NCBI GenBank assembly: GCA_036803245.1
Contig: DAIRUQ010000067.1
Location: 1 to 15,459, forward strand
From: DAIRUQ01 sp036803245
GTDB lineage: Bacteria; Chloroflexota; Anaerolineae; UBA1429
Direction of reading: 5' to 3'
Length of the DNA: 15,459 nucleotides
In this document: positions 1-6,837 of the stretch, in pieces
Numbering within the stretch: the first letter of the stretch is position 1
How the letters are laid out: the number at the start of each line of letters is the position of its first letter
Position numbers and translations under genes: made by a program
The notes under the pieces: model-generated
Told to the model about the DNA's origin: nothing
Database searches by the model: none
Seen by the model: the letters and a program-made list of their open reading frames with translations, nothing else

Positions 1-353
1 CCCCGGCCCCCGCAGCGGCGCCCGTCGCCGCGCCCAAGGCCCACCTAGAGACGGCCGCCGGCATCACCCTGCCGCTCAAGGCCCAGGGCGAGACGCTGAT
101 CGGCCGCGAGGACCCGGTCAGCGGCATCTATCCCGACATCGACCTCACGCCCCACGGCGGCGAGGAGGGCGGCGTCTCGCGACGTCACTGCAAGCTGCGC
201 CTTGAGGGCGGCCGCTATCTCATCGAGGATCTCAACAGCACCAACTTTACCACCGTTAACAAAAAGGGGCTCACGCCTGGCGTGGCCGTGCCCCTCAATG
301 ACGGCGACGAGATCCGCGCCGGCCGGGTGGTCCTCACCTTTAGGATGCACTAG
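1..353 (+). CDS. FHA-domain protein, 3' end only
   Basis: The last 116 codons of a gene that begins left of the window; the reading frame starts at base 3 and ends at a TAG at 351-353. The visible part opens with a Pro/Ala-rich linker of about 20 residues, then a complete-looking forkhead-associated (FHA) domain. The landmarks are LIGRE early in the domain, the GVSRRH phosphothreonine-binding loop, and LNSTN where most FHA domains have N-S-x-N-G-T. FHA domains bind phosphothreonine peptides, so this is probably the reader for phosphorylation made by the kinase encoded immediately downstream. The stop overlaps the kinase GTG start by one base, implying translational coupling. The N-terminal domains cannot be seen; in related proteins these are often zinc ribbons or low-complexity tails, but that is not shown here. 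The domain call is firm; the pairing with the kinase is inferred from context. Confidence 0.9.
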   Translation, partial: PAPAAAPVAAPKAHLETAAGITLPLKAQGETLIGREDPVSGIYPDIDLTPHGGEEGGVSRRHCKLRLEGGRYLIEDLNSTNFTTVNKKGLTPGVAVPLNDGDEIRAGRVVLTFRMH

Positions 354-2260
354 TGGCCATCGTCTGCGATCGGTGCGGCTTTCCGGCGCGGGGCCAGGCG
401 GCCTTTTGCAGCCGTTGCGGCTACCCCCTGGGCGATCGAACCCAGGAGGACGGCCGCCTGCGCCCCGGCACGCCCCTCAGCAAGGGCGACTATCGCATCC
501 TGCGAAGCATCTCCAAGGGCGGCATGGGCCACGTCTACCTGGCCTCCGATCGCCGCGCCTTTGACCGCTACTGCGTGGTCAAGGAGATGCTGGACTATTA
601 CGACACCTCCAACCCAGAGGAACGCCAGCGCGCCCAGCAGCGCTTTGAGGATGAGGGGCGCATCCTGGCCACCCTCAGCCATCCCGGCATACCCAAGATC
701 CTGGCCTTTTTCGCCGAGAACGGCCGTTTCTACATCGTCATGGAGTACATCCACGGCCAGGACCTGCGCGCCTATGTCACCCGCGAGGATCACGCCGGCC
801 GCATCGTGCCGGCCCAGCGTATGCCCCGCGAGGAGCTCCTCCGCCACGCCGTGCGCGTCTGCCAGATCCTCGAGTATCTGCATGGCCTGCCCAAGCCAGT
901 GATCCACCAGGACATCAAGCCCGCCAACCTGATCCTGGAGCAGCACGTCGGACAGGTGCGTCTGGTGGATTTCGGCACCGCCCGCGCCCGCATCCCCCAG
1001 GGTGAGGGCCCCGGGTCGGGCAAGCGCGCCTCGGTCTATGGCACCGACGGCTATGCCCCGCCCGAGCAGTACCGTGGCAAGCCTGTCCCCCGCTCGGACG
1101 TCTTTAGCCTGGGCGCTACGCTCTACCACCTGCTCACCGACGACGACCCGCGGGAGCATCCCTTTGCCTGGCCCAAACTGGATGATATCCCCAGCGAGCT
1201 GCGCGCTGCCATGGTCAAGGCCCTACGCAACGACCCCGAGGCCCGCCTCAGCGCCGCCGAGCTGCGGCAGGCCCTGGAAACCCTGGTCACGCCCGAACGC
1301 ACGCTAGAGACCTTTACCTTTCCCGGCGGCGTGCCCATCCGCAGCGTCGGCGCCCTGCCCGCGCTTTCGGACGAGAACTGGGACGCCGCACGCTCCTTTT
1401 TGTACAACGGCGACTATGCCCGGTGGCTGCGGGACATCAACCGCCTGGACCTGGTCCTCAAGGCCGAAGAGATATCCAAGCAGGAATCCAACCATGACAC
1501 CGGCCTGGAGCTGTTCTTGCGGGCCGTCGACCCCGGGCTGCCACACCCCAAGCCGACGCCCGATCCCGAGGTGATCGACCTGGGGCGCATCGCGCGGCAC
1601 GCCTCCATCGACCGCACCCTCACCATCAAGAACGCCACCCGCGGCTATTCGCGGGCGGCCATCACGCCTTCCCAGCCCTGGGTCGAGGTCGAGCCCGGCG
1701 TCGTCCACCTGTGGACCCATCGCCCCGCCGAGGTGCGCGTCCGCGTGCACGCCAGCGACCTGCCCTTTCGCAAGCAGCAGCACGCCCACCTGACCATCAC
1801 CTCCAACGGGCGCCAACCCGTCGAGGTGCCCGTCACCGCCAGCGTCTCGCTCTTTGCCGAGGCCTGGCGCATCCTGCGGCGCACGCTGGGCGCCATGATC
1901 CCCGAGAGCTGGCGCTGGGCTGGCGCTGGCTGGAAGCTGCTGGCCCAGGCCGTCGGCGCCGTCCGCAAGCCCTTTCTCAAGCGCCGCTGGCTCACGTGGA
2001 TCCTCTGGGCGCTGGTGGGCGCGGGTATCGGCGTAGGCCTGCACTATTTGCCCAGCTGGGCCCAGGGGTTCAACCTGCTGGGCTACCGGCTGGCGCGCCT
2101 AAACAACCTGCCCGCCGACCTGCCGCGCTATTTCTTGCCGGTCATACTGGGACCGCCGCTGCTCTACCTGGCCCTGCTGGCTTTGGGGCTGATCGTCCTG
2201 GTGTTTGGCGGCCTGCTGCTGGGGGCAATCCGCGGCATGATCCGCTCCTTTACCACCTAG
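353..2260 (+). CDS. Membrane-anchored Ser/Thr protein kinase with zinc ribbon and Ig-like domain
   Basis: A 635-residue Hanks-type kinase. Residues 5-22 form a CxxC...CxxC zinc ribbon. The kinase domain spans about 47-310: glycine loop SKGGMG (54-59), ATP-binding Lys77 in VVKE, catalytic loop HQDIKPAN (185-192), DFG (206-208) and APPEQY (235-240). The usual HRD Arg is Gln186, so this is a non-RD kinase; Asp187, Lys189 and Asn192 are kept, so it should be active. Residues 338-395 are a helical module rich in Trp/Leu (YNGDYARWLRDINR). Residues 409-499 look like an Ig-like beta domain. Hydrophobic segments lie at about 546-565 and 593-628, so the kinase is membrane-bound, with the catalytic domain probably cytosolic. 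The GTG start at 353 overlaps the FHA stop by one base and is preceded by AGGA at 342-345 with a 7-base spacer. Its substrates are unknown. Confidence 0.93.
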   Translation: MAIVCDRCGFPARGQAAFCSRCGYPLGDRTQEDGRLRPGTPLSKGDYRILRSISKGGMGHVYLASDRRAFDRYCVVKEMLDYYDTSNPEERQRAQQRFEDEGRILATLSHPGIPKILAFFAENGRFYIVMEYIHGQDLRAYVTREDHAGRIVPAQRMPREELLRHAVRVCQILEYLHGLPKPVIHQDIKPANLILEQHVGQVRLVDFGTARARIPQGEGPGSGKRASVYGTDGYAPPEQYRGKPVPRSDVFSLGATLYHLLTDDDPREHPFAWPKLDDIPSELRAAMVKALRNDPEARLSAAELRQALETLVTPERTLETFTFPGGVPIRSVGALPALSDENWDAARSFLYNGDYARWLRDINRLDLVLKAEEISKQESNHDTGLELFLRAVDPGLPHPKPTPDPEVIDLGRIARHASIDRTLTIKNATRGYSRAAITPSQPWVEVEPGVVHLWTHRPAEVRVRVHASDLPFRKQQHAHLTITSNGRQPVEVPVTASVSLFAEAWRILRRTLGAMIPESWRWAGAGWKLLAQAVGAVRKPFLKRRWLTWILWALVGAGIGVGLHYLPSWAQGFNLLGYRLARLNNLPADLPRYFLPVILGPPLLYLALLALGLIVLVFGGLLLGAIRGMIRSFTT

Positions 2261-2270
2261 CGCCAAACAC

Positions 2271-2302
2271 AAAAAAGCGGGCGGAGGTTTCCCCCCCGCC
2301 CG
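2271..2302 (-). terminator. Intrinsic terminator of the seven-gene minus-strand operon
   Basis: Seven perfect base pairs (2278-2284 with 2296-2302), with two further G-C pairs possible inside. Read on the minus strand, the stem is followed one base later by six T (2271-2276). This is a textbook Rho-independent terminator downstream of the gene ending at 2338. It lies between convergent genes. On the plus strand no T run follows the stem, so it should act mainly on minus-strand transcripts. Confidence 0.85.
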
Positions 2303-2337
2303 ATCACCTCTACGCGCACCGCCCTACGCCCAACTGC

Positions 2338-2898
2338 TCAATCCTGCTGGGCGCCTGTCTGCCGCGCTACCATCTCGCAGACCCGCTCATAGTTGTCATC
2401 GGTACAAAAGAGCGCCAACGGCTCCAGCCAGCCGGCCCGCAACAGGATCGTCTTGCTCTGCCGATAGTAGCGCACGCTACGCACGCGGCTCCACCGCAGC
2501 GACTCTTGCTGGCGCGACTGAGCCAACATCCCCGCACCGGCCAGGGCCGGCTTGCCCGCCAAGGCACCCAGCACCACCGTCAACCCGTTGATGACCCGGT
2601 TCTTCTGGCGCTGGCGCGCCTGGGTGCGGCACACCACGCCCTTGTCATCCAGCTCAAAGGCAACCTCGTACCGGCCGCCATAGATCACCAAGATCACCAG
2701 GGCCGCCAGCAGCCACATGGCCACCATCAGGCCCAGCCCATATAGCGCATACACCGCCTGGCCCGAGATCAGCGCCAGCAAAAGCGCCAGCAGCACAAAC
2801 GGCACGCCGATTGCCAGGCCGAGCTGCCTGACGATCACCGGGTTGCGCAGCATCGGCACCCGGATCTCCCAGCCGTAGGCATCTGATGGAGCGTTCAT
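2338..2898 (-). CDS. Small membrane protein, probable bacterial PH-like domain
   Basis: A 186-residue protein with two transmembrane helices (about 25-45 and 50-74), followed by a soluble region. The order is a beta-rich stretch (YEVAFELDDKGVVCRTQ, 77-93), a Gly/Ala-rich middle, and a C-terminal segment (LRWSRVRSVRYYRQSKTILL, 134-153, then CTDDNYERVCEMV, 165-177). Two helices, then strands ending in a W-x-x-V/I motif and a final helix, is the pattern of YcxB/bPH-type membrane proteins. That makes a PH-like fold likely, but it is judged by eye. Its function is not known. It is the last gene of the operon, 25 bases after the URO-D-like gene, just before the terminator. The ribosome binding site is weak (G-rich, no clear AGGAGG). 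It ends in TGA. Confidence 0.75.
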   Translation of the reverse strand: MNAPSDAYGWEIRVPMLRNPVIVRQLGLAIGVPFVLLALLLALISGQAVYALYGLGLMVAMWLLAALVILVIYGGRYEVAFELDDKGVVCRTQARQRQKNRVINGLTVVLGALAGKPALAGAGMLAQSRQQESLRWSRVRSVRYYRQSKTILLRAGWLEPLALFCTDDNYERVCEMVARQTGAQQD

Positions 2899-2923
2899 CG
2901 TTGCGCCCGCCCGGCACCCTGGC

Positions 2924-4099
2924 TCAGTACCACATATGCTCCCGATAGACCTCTAGCGCATACTGGTAGGTGTCATAGGTGATGGTGGGCGGCAAGGAGT
3001 GATCCTCGGCGAACACCAGCCGCGCCCCGCGCGCCTTCATGCCCTCGATATAGTCGATCACCTCGCGACGCACCACCTCACGGTCGTTGCTCTCCAGGTG
3101 GCGCACGTCCAGCCCGCCCACAAAGCACAGCTTGTCGCCGTGAGACTCGGCAAAGGCGAACGGCTCGTTGTTCAGCGCCTTGCGCTCCATCGGGTTCAGC
3201 GCGTCAAACCCCGCCGCGACGATCAGGTCCAGCGCTGCCGCTGTGCTGCCGCAGGTGTGCAGCACCACCGGCAGGTCCCGCTCGTGAAAGAACTCGACCA
3301 GCTCGGCATAGTACGGAAAGATCAGCTTTTCCAGCACTTTGGGCGACGCGAACAGCCCGTTCTTGTAGCCCATGTCCTCGTACAGCCAGATGCCATCGGG
3401 CATGCCGATCTCATCGAACATGTACTGGAACGCCGCCTTGTACAGGTCTGTGTAGACCCGGTTATAGTCATGGATCCAGTCGGGATCGAGCACCAGGCTC
3501 TCGTACATGGTCACATCGCCCATGCTCTGGCGCATCAGCTCCCAGATAAACATATGCCCAAAGTGCACCCAACGTTCCTCGGTGCGCGCATCAGCGAATG
3601 CCTTGCGGCTCTTTTCTACGTCCACGCGGCCCGGGTCAAACGCGACCAGGTGGGGCCGATAGTCGCGATCCCACACCTCGCGGCTGGTCATCAGGAAATC
3701 GATGTGCTCGGGCGTGCCCATCTTGTGCTTCCAGTACTTGAGCGCCGCGCCGGCACCGTTGCGCCGTACCTCCCAGGCCTCGGTCTCCTCAACAAGCTCG
3801 TCAACACCGCGCAGCGGCTGGATATCGAACCAGGGCCCCACACCCACCATGTCATAGCCAAAGTGCCTCGTGAGGTCCACCGGCTCCACGTACTCGCCGG
3901 CCTCGGTCACCTCTACCCAGCGGCCATCGTCCGGGTTCCAGCGATCTTCGCCCGGCTCCTTGGCCACCATCTGCGTCGGATAGCCCTGCCGGACCCATGC
4001 CGCGATGCTATCGCTCCAGGGTGAGCCCATGACCCCCACCCGGTCATACGTGGTATTCCTCAGTAGCCCATCGATTACCTGCTTGGGACTCTGCGGCAT
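2924..4099 (-). CDS. URO-D superfamily protein (methyltransferase-like, not HemE)
   Basis: A 391-residue protein of the uroporphyrinogen decarboxylase / cobamide methyltransferase (MtaA/CmuA) superfamily. The family marks are YEDMGYKNG (240-248), VVLHTCGS (278-285), LNPMER (301-306) and AEDHSLPP (364-371) near the C-terminus. His281-x-Cys283 matches the first part of the zinc site of corrinoid:thiol methyltransferases. The C-terminal ligand is probably His367, rather than the Cys seen in MtaA. The N-terminus lacks the P-x-W-x-M-R-Q-A-G-R signature of true HemE, so a role in haem synthesis is unlikely. Demethylation or methyl transfer on a small compound is more plausible; the substrate is unknown. 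The ATG is supported by AAAGGAG about 9 bases upstream. The gene lies 25 bases after the zinc-ribbon/TPR gene and ends in TGA. Confidence 0.85.
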   Translation of the reverse strand: MPQSPKQVIDGLLRNTTYDRVGVMGSPWSDSIAAWVRQGYPTQMVAKEPGEDRWNPDDGRWVEVTEAGEYVEPVDLTRHFGYDMVGVGPWFDIQPLRGVDELVEETEAWEVRRNGAGAALKYWKHKMGTPEHIDFLMTSREVWDRDYRPHLVAFDPGRVDVEKSRKAFADARTEERWVHFGHMFIWELMRQSMGDVTMYESLVLDPDWIHDYNRVYTDLYKAAFQYMFDEIGMPDGIWLYEDMGYKNGLFASPKVLEKLIFPYYAELVEFFHERDLPVVLHTCGSTAAALDLIVAAGFDALNPMERKALNNEPFAFAESHGDKLCFVGGLDVRHLESNDREVVRREVIDYIEGMKARGARLVFAEDHSLPPTITYDTYQYALEVYREHMWY

Positions 4100-4124
4100 C
4101 CTCGCGCGCTCCTTTGCGTCCGTT

Positions 4125-4697
4125 CTAGTCGTCCTTGTCGCCCGGACCGATCAGTCGCCACACCAGCCACAGGCCAGACATGATGGCCGCACCCAGCCCC
4201 AGCGTGCTGCCGATCTTGCTCTCTTCGCCAGCCTTGGTCGGCACCGGGTTGCTGGGGCTGCCGGGCACAGCCGCCGCGGGCACGGGGGCCGGCTCGCCTC
4301 GGCGCTCATAGCGTCGCTCTTGGTGGCGCACCCCGCGCAGCACTACCGGCTGCATCTCGAGCATCTGGCTATCGCCTGGAGCAGCCTCCAAGCCACGCAC
4401 CAGCGCCCGATGCGCCGCCTCCCAATCGCCCGCCTGCACATACACCTTGGTCAAGAGCCGATGGGCCGCCGCAAACTCGGGCGCGGCCTCGATGGCCGCC
4501 AGCAGCTTGTTACGCGCCTCCAGCCAGGATCCGTTCCGGGCCAGCGCCAGCGCCTGGTTATAGAGCACCACATGCCCGAACTCGAGCCGGAACAGCGCCG
4601 CCATCTCTTCTTGGCAATCGGGGCACACGGTGGAATCCGGCCCCACCGTGCCGGCGCAATAGGGGCACTTGATGCGCGTGTCTATCACCTCTCCCAC
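4125..4697 (-). CDS. Zinc-ribbon, TPR, tail-anchored membrane protein
   Basis: A 190-residue protein. Residues 11-28 form a CPYC...CPDC zinc ribbon. Residues 41-108 contain two helix-turn-helix repeats of TPR type (YNQALALARNGSWLEARNKL, then AAAHRLLTKVYVQAGDWEAA). A Pro/Ala-rich linker (about 132-160) leads to one hydrophobic helix at 163-184 close to the C-terminus. This suggests a cytosolic adaptor anchored by its tail. TPRs bind other proteins, so a scaffold role beside the GrpE-like neighbour is plausible but unproven. The GTG at 4697 is chosen because GGGAGGTG sits just upstream and overlaps the TAG of the preceding gene; the gap is 12 bases. It could simply be one of the many zinc-ribbon/TPR proteins of this type of genome. 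Confidence 0.8.
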   Translation of the reverse strand: MGEVIDTRIKCPYCAGTVGPDSTVCPDCQEEMAALFRLEFGHVVLYNQALALARNGSWLEARNKLLAAIEAAPEFAAAHRLLTKVYVQAGDWEAAHRALVRGLEAAPGDSQMLEMQPVVLRGVRHQERRYERRGEPAPVPAAAVPGSPSNPVPTKAGEESKIGSTLGLGAAIMSGLWLVWRLIGPGDKDD

Positions 4698-4709
4698 GCC
4701 TGCACCTCC

Positions 4710-5237
4710 CTAGCGCCTCGTGTCCTCGCCGCTCGTATCGCCACTCTTGGCGTCCGCCCGCGCGCTCACCACCACCCGTGCCCGGCGTAGCAGGCCCGCC
4801 GGCCAGGCATAGCCGGTGCGCTCCTCGCGCAGCACCGTCCCCGGCGTCAGCGTCGCCCGCGGCTCGCTGCCCACGATCTCGCATTGCTCGGTGTCGGCCA
4901 CCTTGCCCACCACTTCCAGCGGCTGAACTTTGTGATAGGCCAGAATATCGGTGATCTTGCGGCCCAACGCCACCACCGAGCGGATCAGAGCCGCCTCTTG
5001 GGCGTTGCGGCTCACGCCCCAGCGCTCTACGATGCGGTGGATGTCGTCGGTCAACGACGCTACCTCCACCAGCACCTCGCCCAGGTCGGTGGCCGCTTGC
5101 ACCCGCTGTTCCTCCATGGCATGCTCCAGCCGGCTGATGCGAAAGAACAGCTCGCGCATGGTGGCCACGGGGTCGGCGTCAACGGCGCTGGGCGGCAACG
5201 GGATGAACTCGTCATCGATGCGTAGCCGGTCGCTCAT
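4710..5237 (-). CDS. Diverged GrpE-like protein
   Basis: A 175-residue protein with an N-terminal acidic segment, a long helical region (about 25-100, MRELFFRISRLEHAMEEQRV and following), and a C-terminal part resembling the beta-wing of GrpE, the nucleotide exchange factor of DnaK/Hsp70. Matches include KVQPLEVVGKV (103-113), PGTVLREERTGY (132-143) and LLRRARVVVSA (149-159). These line up with G-V-x-P-I, G-T-V...G-Y and L-R-P-A-x-V-x-V in GrpE. The FDP-x-x-HEA-V motif of true GrpE is replaced by ADTEQCEIV, so contacts with DnaK may be altered. A disordered tail follows. No dnaK or dnaJ gene is in the window. It may serve an Hsp70-like partner elsewhere, or be a paralogue with a new role. The ATG is preceded by GGAGGGGGAG. 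Confidence 0.72.
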   Translation of the reverse strand: MSDRLRIDDEFIPLPPSAVDADPVATMRELFFRISRLEHAMEEQRVQAATDLGEVLVEVASLTDDIHRIVERWGVSRNAQEAALIRSVVALGRKITDILAYHKVQPLEVVGKVADTEQCEIVGSEPRATLTPGTVLREERTGYAWPAGLLRRARVVVSARADAKSGDTSGEDTRR

Positions 5238-5282
5238 CAGCAGCTCCCCCTCCGTTCACTCTGGCCGATCATAGCCACCACG

Positions 5283-5316
5283 TGCGCCAGCGTCAAGGCT
5301 ACTCGACGCTGGCGCA
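5283..5316. repeat. Perfect 12-bp inverted repeat after the sulfatase gene
   Basis: The arm TGCGCCAGCGTC (5283-5294) and its exact complement (5305-5316) flank a 10-base loop, with a further G-T pair possible outside. It lies in the 117-base gap between the sulfatase stop (5355) and the GrpE-like start (5237), the only wide gap in the operon. No T run follows on either strand. It could be a weak or Rho-assisted terminator, an mRNA stabiliser, or an operator. The structure is certain; the role is not. Confidence 0.8.
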
Positions 5317-5354
5317 TCCCAGGCACCGTCGCCTCTGCCCACACGCCCGCATCC

Positions 5355-6833
5355 CTACGGCCGGTTGCGGTCCTGCCAGGCGCCCTCGGCGTGCTTGGCC
5401 AGCAGCCGCTCGGCGGCTGCATCCCGCCCGCTGGAGCGCAGGCGCTCGGCATAGGCATGCAGCAACCCCCGCGTGTGGAACGGTCCGCCCTCGCGAATGA
5501 CCGTCCACATGGGGTCGGCGTCGCTATCAGAGGTCGCCATCATGTCGGCCTGCCACTTTTCCAGGATCGCCAGCCCCTCCTGCACCAGCTCGGGCCGCGC
5601 CGACGCCAGATCGTTCAGCTCGTGGGGATCCTCATCCACCTCGAACAGCATCACCTCGGGAAACGCCTTCAAGCCGTCGTGGTAGGTGCGGATCAGAATC
5701 CAGCGTCCCCAGCGCACGGCCCGCTGGCAGCTCCAGGCGCACTGGCTCACCACCAGCGACTCGCGGCCCGCCTCGGTGCCGCTGCGCAACGTCTCGGCAA
5801 AGGACTGGCCGTCCCACTTGGTCGGGACGCGGGCCCCCAGCATGTCACTGAGGGTCACCGGCAGGTCCAGGTTATAGTGCAAGCCGCGATCCACCCGTCC
5901 GCCCGGCAGGCCCGGCCAGCGAACGATCAGCGGCACCCGATTGGTGATGTGATCAGCGGTGGCATGGTCGCCATAGACGTTCAGCTCGCCCTGGTTCTCA
6001 CCGTGGTCCGACGACACGATCACCACGGTGTCATCCAGCACGCCCTGCTGCTCCAGCAGCTCCAGGATCTCGCCGATGTGGTCGTCCATGTAGCGGATGC
6101 CGGTATCATAGCCGTCGATCCACCGTCGATAGTCGGCCAACGTGCGGATATCATGGGGCAGGCGCGGCCAACGCTCGGTGTCGTTGGGGCCCGTCTCGGC
6201 CACATCCTGAGCGCTGTGGGGGCCATAGCTCTCCCAGTCGCGCTTGATCTTTTCCTCGGTGATCCAGTCCTCGATCGGCTCGTCCTCAAAGGGGTTGCCG
6301 TATTCCAGCGGGGTACGATAGGGCGTATGCGGATCCCAAAAGTTCACCTGGAGGAACCAGTTGTCGTCCTGGCCGTTCCGCTCGATCCAGTCCAAGGCCA
6401 GCGGCGCCACCTCGTCGGCCCGCTCCAGCCCGCCCTTGCCCGGGTTCACCATCTCGGAGAATCCGCGATAGAACCACCAGGCCGAATGTCGCTCGGCGTA
6501 CGGGCTGATGGACACGGTGTGAAACCCGGCCTCGCGGAGCACGTCCATCCAACTGGCCGAGTCACGCGCCTGCCGAAAGCCGCGGGTTGCTCCCTCCAGC
6601 CGGGGGTCGGCCGGCGTCCCGCCGTGGTTCACCACGCCGGTATGCATGCCGAACCGCCCCATGAACAGCGCCGCCCGTGACGGCAGGCAGGGCGCATCGC
6701 TGCAGTAATAGTTCTCGCAACGTATACCCTCCGCCGCCAGCCGGTCGATGTTGGGCGAGGTGTTGCGGTGGTAGCCATAGCAACCCAGATGATCCGGCCG
6801 CAGCGTGTCCAGGTCCAGGTACAGAATCCGCAT
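5355..6833 (-). CDS. Sulfatase family protein, Cys-type, cytosolic
   Basis: A 492-residue member of the alkaline-phosphatase-like sulfatases. It opens with the metal-binding motif LYLDLDTLRPDHLGCYGY (Asp7, Asp9). The modification site is CLPSR (49-53), where Cys49 is expected to become formylglycine; the usual T-G at the end of the signature is M-G here. The second metal site is SSDHGEN (275-280, Asp276-His277), with WDPHTPY (167-172) between. The C-terminal LFEVDEDPHELNDLA (397-410) is typical of the family. There is no signal peptide, so the enzyme is probably cytosolic and acts on an imported sulfate ester, or has phosphodiesterase activity. Activation would need a formylglycine-generating enzyme, not seen in this window. 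The ATG lies 4 bases after the preceding stop; AAAGGGA precedes it. The substrate cannot be told from sequence. Confidence 0.93.
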   Translation of the reverse strand: MRILYLDLDTLRPDHLGCYGYHRNTSPNIDRLAAEGIRCENYYCSDAPCLPSRAALFMGRFGMHTGVVNHGGTPADPRLEGATRGFRQARDSASWMDVLREAGFHTVSISPYAERHSAWWFYRGFSEMVNPGKGGLERADEVAPLALDWIERNGQDDNWFLQVNFWDPHTPYRTPLEYGNPFEDEPIEDWITEEKIKRDWESYGPHSAQDVAETGPNDTERWPRLPHDIRTLADYRRWIDGYDTGIRYMDDHIGEILELLEQQGVLDDTVVIVSSDHGENQGELNVYGDHATADHITNRVPLIVRWPGLPGGRVDRGLHYNLDLPVTLSDMLGARVPTKWDGQSFAETLRSGTEAGRESLVVSQCAWSCQRAVRWGRWILIRTYHDGLKAFPEVMLFEVDEDPHELNDLASARPELVQEGLAILEKWQADMMATSDSDADPMWTVIREGGPFHTRGLLHAYAERLRSSGRDAAAERLLAKHAEGAWQDRNRP

Positions 6834-6837
6834 CGCA

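Noticed and set aside
2999..4024. 341-codon open frame on the plus strand
   Set aside because: Antisense shadow of the URO-D-like gene, which has clear family motifs and a good ribosome binding site.
2924..4099. HemE (uroporphyrinogen decarboxylase of haem synthesis)
   Set aside because: Lacks the N-terminal RQAGR signature and has the HTC metal motif of methyltransferase-like members.
5391..6680. 429-codon open frame on the plus strand
   Set aside because: Antisense shadow of the sulfatase gene; no recognisable motif.
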